Shown here piece after piece: positions 57,818 through 64,000 of a stretch of DNA of 64,000 nucleotides (position 1 is the first letter of the stretch; every line of letters starts with the position of its first letter). Source of the DNA: Paraphysomonas bandaiensis (taxonomy: Eukaryota; Chrysophyceae); NCBI GenBank assembly GCA_965644295.1, contig CBFFRP010000291.1:62001-126000 (forward strand). The letters run 5' to 3'. The notes below the pieces were generated by a model. That model searched no databases, had not been told where the DNA came from, and worked only from the letters and a program-made list of their open reading frames with translations. The translations under genes were made by a program, and so were the position numbers.

Positions 57818-58460
57818 TATTCAAATTTGTTATGTGGCTATTAAATTATACATGTGAACATATGATATGTTGGTGCAGTTTCTGCAAGCTGTGTCATGAA
57901 GCATGAAGTGTACTAAAGTAAATCGATTTCGAAGTTCATACTTTCTTGCGCATTAAACGATGGTAGTATATATGTATATATGAGTGCGTAAACTTGTTGA
58001 TATCGTGATAAGTATTTTTAAAATTTTCTTAAGTAGAATGATCACATGCAATGCCGAAGTTTCACGATCTAGCTTTAATTTTGATGTTAAAGTTGTGAAT
58101 GTTGAATGTAGCTGAAATATGTTTTTAAATTACGCTACTGAGAAACGATGAGAATATCCAAAATACAAAGCAGATGAGAGCACAAAGAACTATACAAAAA
58201 AGGGTACAACATGCCCAAATATGATAATCACACTTTCTTATTTATATTAACATATAAGAACTCATCGCAGTATTGATAATATTTTTGTCTCACATTATAT
58301 CAATCTACAACTGAGTATTCAGTCACACTAAACCACATTCAAAGACTATATATATAGTTATCTTGGTTCGACGGAATACTACCCATGAACTTCGCCACTA
58401 ATTCCCTTGTACATCATGAGCATTTGTCATACTTGCCCTATAAGAAGTGTTAAAATAAAA
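57818..58460. other. Spacer between convergent genes
   Basis: AT-rich 3' flanks of the ankyrin and ODA1 genes; no gene seen. Confidence 0.5.
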
Positions 58461-60090
58461 CTACTTTATATGATCAGCGCACCTCCCACCCCTGTTAGGT
58501 ACAGCTCCAGTAGTTGCACCTCCTTTCCTGGAAAATTCTCTCAAAGTCCTTTTGTCTAGTTCTTGTCTTGTGAGCGGTCTCTCATCTTCTTCGCTATCTG
58601 AGTCCTCACCCGAGCTCATATCTTCATAGGAAGGAGCCATAACAGATAGTTTGGAAGGGCTCTCCACAGCGACGACAGACGGCAGTTGCAGTGATTGTTC
58701 ATTCGGCTGACCGATCTGTGAAGCGGCATAGGCCTGCAATATCTCGCTCGTTCGCTGCTCAATGATACCTAAGTATTGCATCATATTGCTCTCAGTCACT
58801 CCCTGATTTCCAAGCATCTCCTCAACAGAGGTAGATGCGGCTCCAATGCGAGTAAATATACTATGGATTCCATTCTTGAGCTGAGAGATAGTTCGCACAG
58901 CTCGCTGGTACCGAGTATCATATTCGTCTGCCTTCTTTTCTGTCCGAAGAAGTTTATCCTCCAGATCACGGAGAGCCTTCTTTCGTTGAGTATCGGTTGA
59001 CATTCCTTGTCCACGATACTTTTCGATTTGATTTCGCATATCTGCAATAGAGTGCTCTAGGCGCTCGATCTCTGAGTTTATATCATTCACGTAATTGAAT
59101 AATGAGAAGTTCTGCTCCTCTGCCTCCAGAAAGCGCGTCACTATCTCGTTGATGTCATAGATGCCAGTACTTTCCTGGATCTTGTTTAGAGCTTCCTCAT
59201 AGCTATTTATCTTCTCCTGGGATAGAGGGGTGTTTTTATCCTTAGCATTGGTCCATCCACCCATGTTTGTAGTGGTTTCACTCTTCCCTTCCTCTCGAGC
59301 GACTGTGTGCGTCAATTGCTCCTCCTGACTGCTCTCTAATTGCTTCAGACGCAGTTGCTCAAGCATCGTTTGCTGCTGCTTGATCATGTCCCCCAGCTCT
59401 GTAAATTCGCTCTCAAACTCCATTCGCTCTTTATCTGCATGCTGCTGTAAAGCAATCATCTCTGACTGAGCTTTGTCTCGAGCTTGGAAAGATTGCTTGC
59501 TGTCTTCTATAATAGCTGCCATTTCCTTTTTCTTCTCATGCAACTCTCGCTCAAGTTTCTTATATATACCATCAAACACTACTCGCTCGCGACGATATTC
59601 ATCAATTTTCATACGAAGTGCTTTGTTCTGGGCAAGTGTTTCGTTAAACTTTAACAGACATTTGTCGAGCCGGTTCTCAAGAACACGAATTTGCTTCTGA
59701 ATCATTTGATTATTATGCCAAGATGCATTTATACCACCCATTCGAGCCTTTTGATCCAATATCTTTTCCTGATAGACCGATATCTCGTTATCTAGGTCCT
59801 CTATATGCCTCCGCTCCTGGTCGATACGTCCAACATACATATTCGACTGCTCCTGTAGCCTAAATAACAGACACTCAAACACAGTAACATATCCATAACA
59901 GTCTTACTCATTACCTTGTGATATCATTGATAGCTCCAGTAGATGAAGCACGCTTTGTATCTCTTGATTCTTTTGTAAGGTCGAGTCGAAGTATTTCATT
60001 GTTATGTCTTAAGTTTTCTATTATCTCTCGTTGACGAAGAACTCGTTGAGTTGGTAAATCTTCTCGTGAGCTTTCTTTCTTAGTAGGCAT
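58461..60090 (-). CDS. ODA1: Outer dynein arm docking complex subunit, ODA1/CCDC114-like
   Basis: ODA1 (DC2; CCDC114/CCDC63 in animals) anchors outer dynein arms on axonemal doublets. Two exons, 59915-60090 and 58461-59859, give 524 residues, almost all coiled coil. The family signature is strong: INASWHNNQMIQKQIRVLEN, RLDKCLLKFNETLAQNKALR, RRERVVFDGIYKKLERELHE and KKKEMAAIIEDS. An acidic Ser-rich stretch (MSSGEDSDSEEDERPLT) and a basic Gly/Arg end follow. The ATG at 60090 is supported by the Lys-rich start MPTKKESSRED and a clean exon join. Presence of this gene means the organism builds motile cilia with outer arms. Confidence 0.92.
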
Positions 60091-60338
60091 TGTTTTAATT
60101 CAAGGTTTAAGAGTATGGTAATATGTATTGTGTCTAGCCACTGCGATCTGATAGATTCTAACACACATATATATATATACACATACATACATACATACAG
60201 AGAGGTGTGTTGAGATAGACGTATGTATGTATGTACAGTCGTATATAGACTGTCATCATACACACATACATTACATACATATATACATACCACACGCTGG
60301 TTTTTGTGAAACGTTTATGGACATTATACTGCATGGTA

Positions 60339-60390
60339 TACTGCTGTATAAGTAACAACACTCTATAGTAGAGTATCATCATCAGCAGTA
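60339..60390 (-). promoter_or_regulatory. TACTGCTG / CAGCAGTA pair upstream of ODA1
   Basis: TACTGCTG at 60339-60346 and CAGCAGTA at 60383-60390, in opposite orientation, 249-300 bp upstream of the ODA1 ATG. Function inferred. Confidence 0.4.
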
Positions 60391-60429
60391 TATAAGATAT
60401 ATATGAACATAGCTACAGACAGCATCTTA

Positions 60430-60560
60430 TTTTCGGAAATGTATTGAAGCAGAAATATTCTATATTACTGCAGTACAACTACGTTTGGAATACAGATAAT
60501 TGTTATCTCAATATTCGAGGCATCTCTGAACAAAAATATACTAAGGATGCCGATACGGCT
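60430..60560 (+). repeat. Dispersed repeat, copy near 60.5 kb
   Basis: Same family as 36668-36790 (inverted) and the fragment at 12117-12160; shares GGAATACAGATAATTGTT and AGCATCTTATT...CGGAAAT. Confidence 0.65.
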
Positions 60561-61374
60561 GTATGTGAGGCAAAGAGGCAGAGGTACGAGGGTTTTTGGG
60601 CACACAACGTCCAGCACAATACACACAGAGCCCAAAAGATATCTTCACAGTCTCAGATTGTTGCATATCTTTTATGTTTAACACTGAATATAATGCATCA
60701 ATATACCGGCTATAGGCGATCAGAACACTGTCATATTGAAGGGTGTACTTATAACAATACTATAATATTTTCATTTGCATGTGGGGCGATAATCCCGCTG
60801 ACCTTGCTCCATCTCCTAACTTTTCATGATAGGTGCCTTATATCTTTTTCGTGATCTGTATTTCCATAAGTTTATTATTTGTTTGCTATGTATTTGAATA
60901 AGTAGTACAGTATCCATCAGATATCAATTGGAACTGTGAGCCATTAGCATTGCCCGTAACAGAAAGCAATATTAGAAGGTAAGAACCAGACAGCATATCC
61001 TTATCATAATTATTCTGATTACGTGTCTTCTTCTAGCACACACTTTCCAAGCTCCAGATAAACTGATACAATATATTCTTACCAGTACATAACAATATGC
61101 TAACCTACAATGAAGTCATCCTCTTTTATGGCTGGTTCTGATGATGTAAACATACCCGATTGAAACGAGTATTGCACTGATGGTGTACTATGTTCTTTGT
61201 TAGTATACCGTATATCCCATATGTGTAAGGGTATAACGGTGTAACGTAAAGATGATGAAAACGTGAAAACCAGCAAAGAAGAGTCACACTGAGAATTTGA
61301 CTTCCCTTATAGAAAATATAGACTAACGTGGCATCCTTAGAGACTACTGACTTTAAAACTAGATGAACTGAAAA

Positions 61375-62362
61375 TTATTCTAAAATATTACTACTTAATG
61401 CAAAAGTTGTAGATTTTCTTCTAGCACTGCGCCTATGAAATATCCGCTTCCACCACTTTTCTACTGGGAGGTGTTCTCGTGTGCTACATGAATCGTTGAG
61501 ACTGTACTTGCTCGCATCTTTACTCCCTTCTGGTTGGGCACAGCACTCATCACTGTCGGCACTGCTGGTTGTCATCCACGTGGCATCAACTGCGGGGTCT
61601 ACGGTACTATCACTATCCCCATGAACGTCGCGCTGGCGGTATGCACTCAGCTCACTGTCATTCCAAAGGATTAGAAAAGGCTGAACTAAAAGTAGTCGTT
61701 ATAACACCTGTCCATACGAGCTAGTTCTGCCTGTAGTTCAGTCAATTCCTGCTTAAGTCTGCTTTCTTGGTTATCGTGAATAGACTGTGCAATGCGCTCT
61801 GCAAACGGCGGCACAGTCACATAAAGACAAGACAAGAGTATAAGTACTAACCTTCCATTTCACACATAAGGAAGATTTTTTCTTCCTCTACAACTTCCAG
61901 CTTCGACACTAAATCTGCCTCTGAATGCTGCAATATCCTTACCTGTTCCTCCAAAGAATCATTCTTTTGCTCCAATTGCGTTTTCTGCTTCTCCAAATCA
62001 TGAACGGTATCAGAAAGTTTGATGATCTTTTCTGACAGCCGAGAATTTTCTCCGGCTGCTGCGGTAAGTTTGTCGTTTAGCGCAGCTATTGTTTTCACAG
62101 CATTTGAATACTGTTCGTTTCTATCATCTAACTTCTTCGTTACCTGTTAGAGACATTACTAATATACATAAGAACCTAGTAAAGCCCTACATCTTCAAGG
62201 GCACTCTCCAACTCCACTTCTAATTCTTTACTTGACTCTACATAGTCATCATACGTACGCTATATAGTAACAATAAAACACATAGATGTACATGAATACA
62301 GATATATATACTTTCAGGATGTTATACTCCTCTATAGAGATCACCGCAGCGCCAGTATCCAT
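61375..62362 (-). CDS. NudE/NDEL1-like protein, paralogue A
   Basis: NudE proteins bind LIS1 and dynein and regulate dynein motility. Five exons (62312-62362, 62191-62259, 61852-62143, 61708-61798, 61375-61654) give 260 residues. Exon 2 carries the NudE block YDDYVESSKELEVELESALE (animal NDE1: EYVEGSRELEAELE). Exon 3 is a long coiled coil (VHDLEKQKTQLEQKNDSLEE) with the repeated shape of NDE1 up to EEKIFLMCEMEG; exon 4 continues as QELSRLKQELTELQAEL-like heptads. The tail is Ser/Asp-rich with a Trp-basic segment (EKWWKRIFHRRSARRK). Exons 2 and 3 match paralogue B exactly in length and phase. Somewhat shorter than animal NDE1. Confidence 0.85.
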
Positions 62363-63114
62363 GTTTCAATTATATATAATGTACCTATCTACTGACCAGT
62401 TGATGTCAACCGATATGACTCTCAACTGTATGTATATATGGGATGTTACTGACTCGTATGGTTTAATGTCTTAACAGTGTTGCCAATCGTGATATTGTAC
62501 TGTGTATATTACACGCACTTTCTTCAGTCAAGTAAATAAAACCACTAGTTTTCCATTAACATAATCTATAAATCTTGTATTTTCTTGACGAAAACAGCCA
62601 AACTCCAGCATATCTATAGAGCCAATCACATCCATGAAATTGAAAATTTGGCGAAAATTAAAGTATGATGAGTTCTGATTGGGGGGTCATCCAAGATCTG
62701 TATTTGGGTATTTGGTAACAAAAAATTAAATTTTTAGCATTCATTTATCAAAAAAGCGTGATTTCCTGAACACATTTTTTCAGTTTTTCTTCCCTGTTTT
62801 GTATGAAATATGACTTTTTGATACTCTATAATCAATGGAATTTATAAAAATGTCAGGTTTTCTATCTCAAAAACAAGAGAAATTTCCCTTGAGTTTTAAA
62901 TATGAGTGAGCAGTTGATGGCATGTTGTTTAAGGCCGAGTGTATATACAGTCTATCACTCACTCACTCCAACTCAAGATAGTATCAAGTCGTCCCATAGA
63001 AAGGGAATTTTATAGTGTGTATTGCTATCAATACAGTTCAGAGATGTGTGTTGTATGATCTGAAGGGCTTGAGAGGCTGAGATCCATATAAGTAACTAAC
63101 TAACTCCATCTCAG
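62363..63114. other. Divergent promoter region between NudE paralogues
   Basis: AT-rich with A/T-run blocks at 62540-62660 and 62690-62890; no gene seen. Confidence 0.55.
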
Positions 63115-64000
63115 ATGACAGAAACAGAGAAGAAACTTGCAGTAGTGACTGCTGAATTAGAGACTAAACAAAAACAATTGGAAGATTTAAAGGTGAGTGT
63201 TACTGTGCGTATTATATGGATTCTAAAGTTATGGTTAGCATTCATTTGATGAGTATGTGGACTCAAGTAAAGAATTAGAGACTGAGCTAGAAGCCTCACT
63301 GGAAGATGTAGGAATGATGAATATTGATGTTGTGATGTAGGGATAACGATGAGTGTAGGTGGAGGGAAAATTGCATGAAGCAACGAAAAAGAATAAATTG
63401 TTGGAGTCAAAGCTTGCCGACCTTAATTCGCAACTCACAAATGCCACTCTCGAACAGAACCGCATGCATGATAATATGGCCAAAAGTAAGAATACCATTG
63501 AAGCTGCTAATCAAACCATCCGTAAATTGGAGCAGTCCAATGCTGAGATGGAGGACAAAATAAGAGTGCTGGAGTTCACTGAGAAGGACCTGAAGGAAAA
63601 ACTAGATGCAGCGATGGAGGCCGGCATACTCTTGCAGTGCGAGCTGGATGGTAATATAGCATCTGTAGTGTAGTTATATGATTATTTATTTGTCAGCTCA
63701 AGGATCAGACAAGGCAAGCGACGAAGTCAAAAGGATGAAATCTGAACTCACAGATCTTCAGGCTGAATTGGCACGGGTGGACGGGTGGGTAGTCGTCTTT
63801 TTTCTGTCCAAATACTTACTGTGTTAATAATAATGACGATACAGGGAGCTTAATGAATATAAAGAGCGCGAGCAGGACTTCACCGCCAAGGAGAAGGAGT
63901 GGACTCGCAAGCTTGGCAAAGCGACGTACTATGAAGAGGAGTTGTCTCGCGCAAGAAGCCAAATTGGCCTTCTGGAGGCGAGAGTACAACAGCGCACTCA
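63115..64000 (+). CDS. NudE/NDEL1-like protein, paralogue B; 3' end outside window
   Basis: Dynein/LIS1 regulator, as its neighbour. Exons 63115-63192, 63239-63307, 63359-63650, 63697-63784 and 63845 to the window edge; about 200 residues visible. Exon 2 encodes FDEYVDSSKELETELEASLE. Exon 3 is coiled coil (AEMEDKIRVLEFTEKDLKEK) ending LLQCELDG, parallel to FLMCEMEG in paralogue A. Exon 4 ends LQAELARVDG, as LQAELARMD does in A, and exon 5 begins ELNEYKEREQDF (A: ELSAYRQRD). The C-terminal coiled coil continues longer here than in A (SRARSQIGLLEARVQQR). Confidence 0.85.

Larger units (their letters stand above)
60091..61374. other. Spacer with repeat copy
   Basis: Holds TACA microsatellite pieces (60180-60240), the motif pair at 60339-60390 and the dispersed repeat at 60430-60560. 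The plus-strand frame 60444-60854 begins in that repeat and is not supported as a gene. Confidence 0.5.

Noticed and set aside
60444-60854. Plus-strand 136-codon frame
   Set aside because: It begins inside the dispersed repeat; the rest has no recognisable domain or splice support.
1-64000. tRNA, rRNA, snRNA genes and CRISPR arrays
   Set aside because: I looked for tRNA T-arm patterns, snRNA-like blocks and regular spacer arrays by eye and found none convincing; a covariance-model scan would be needed to exclude small RNA genes.

Overview
This is a eukaryotic nuclear window. The genes lie on both strands, almost all are split by short GT-AG introns (mostly about 45-110 nt), coding DNA is moderately AT-rich and the spacers are strongly AT-rich. 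There are no operons or bacterial-type signals. Gene content points to a flagellated protist that may carry a plastid, most likely an alga of the stramenopile (heterokont) type. The evidence is an outer-dynein-arm docking protein, an LC8 dynein light chain, NudE and kinesin-1 (motile cilium and microtubule transport), an SQD2-type sulfolipid synthase (usually a photosynthesis gene), and an ankyrin protein with the 'LPLH' repeat style familiar from diatoms and relatives. The species cannot be fixed from sequence alone. All exon boundaries below were worked out by hand by matching splice sites and reading phase.

Layout, left to right: C-terminal half of a kinesin-1 heavy chain (2-2234, +); a five-exon SMN protein without a Tudor domain (3147-4235, -); an 823-bp TACA microsatellite; an SQD2-like glycosyltransferase (5373-6928, +); two head-to-head Copia remnants (7264-8721); tRNA-splicing endonuclease subunit SEN2 (9092-10652, -); a small coiled-coil gene overlapping a long hairpin (11.2-11.8 kb); a 17-exon ATG11/FIP200 autophagy scaffold (13108-16690, -); a hybrid histidine kinase with the complete sensor half of soluble guanylate cyclase (18325-21797, -); a YbaK-ankyrin-DEDDy exonuclease fusion (22463-25225, +); repeat-rich DNA; a LARP4-like RNA-binding protein (27806-30365, -); an LC8 light chain (32443-32775, -); an eight-repeat Pumilio protein (34726-36184, -); a nucleotidyltransferase-fold protein with a degenerate active site (39767-43054, +); a repeat block (43.4-46 kb); an unidentified acidic protein (46661-47772, -); a type II membrane glycosyltransferase (48250-49551, +); a secreted or membrane protein with KPSPK repeats (51262-53664, +); an ankyrin/zinc-cysteine protein (56211-57817, +); an ODA1/CCDC114 docking-complex subunit (58461-60090, -); and a divergent pair of NudE paralogues (61375-62362, - and 63115 to the edge, +).

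The genes do not form one pathway. Themes that recur are dynein and microtubule biology (kinesin, LC8, ODA1, two NudE) and RNA biology (SMN, SEN2, LARP4, Pumilio, the NTase-like protein, the YbaK-exonuclease fusion).

The most interesting items are the H-NOX/HNOBA histidine kinase, the YbaK-ANK-exonuclease fusion, a recurrent TACAGCAGTA/TACTGCTGTA element about 115-300 bp upstream of many start codons, the ordered variants inside the TACA microsatellite, and the mirrored NudE pair with conserved intron phases.
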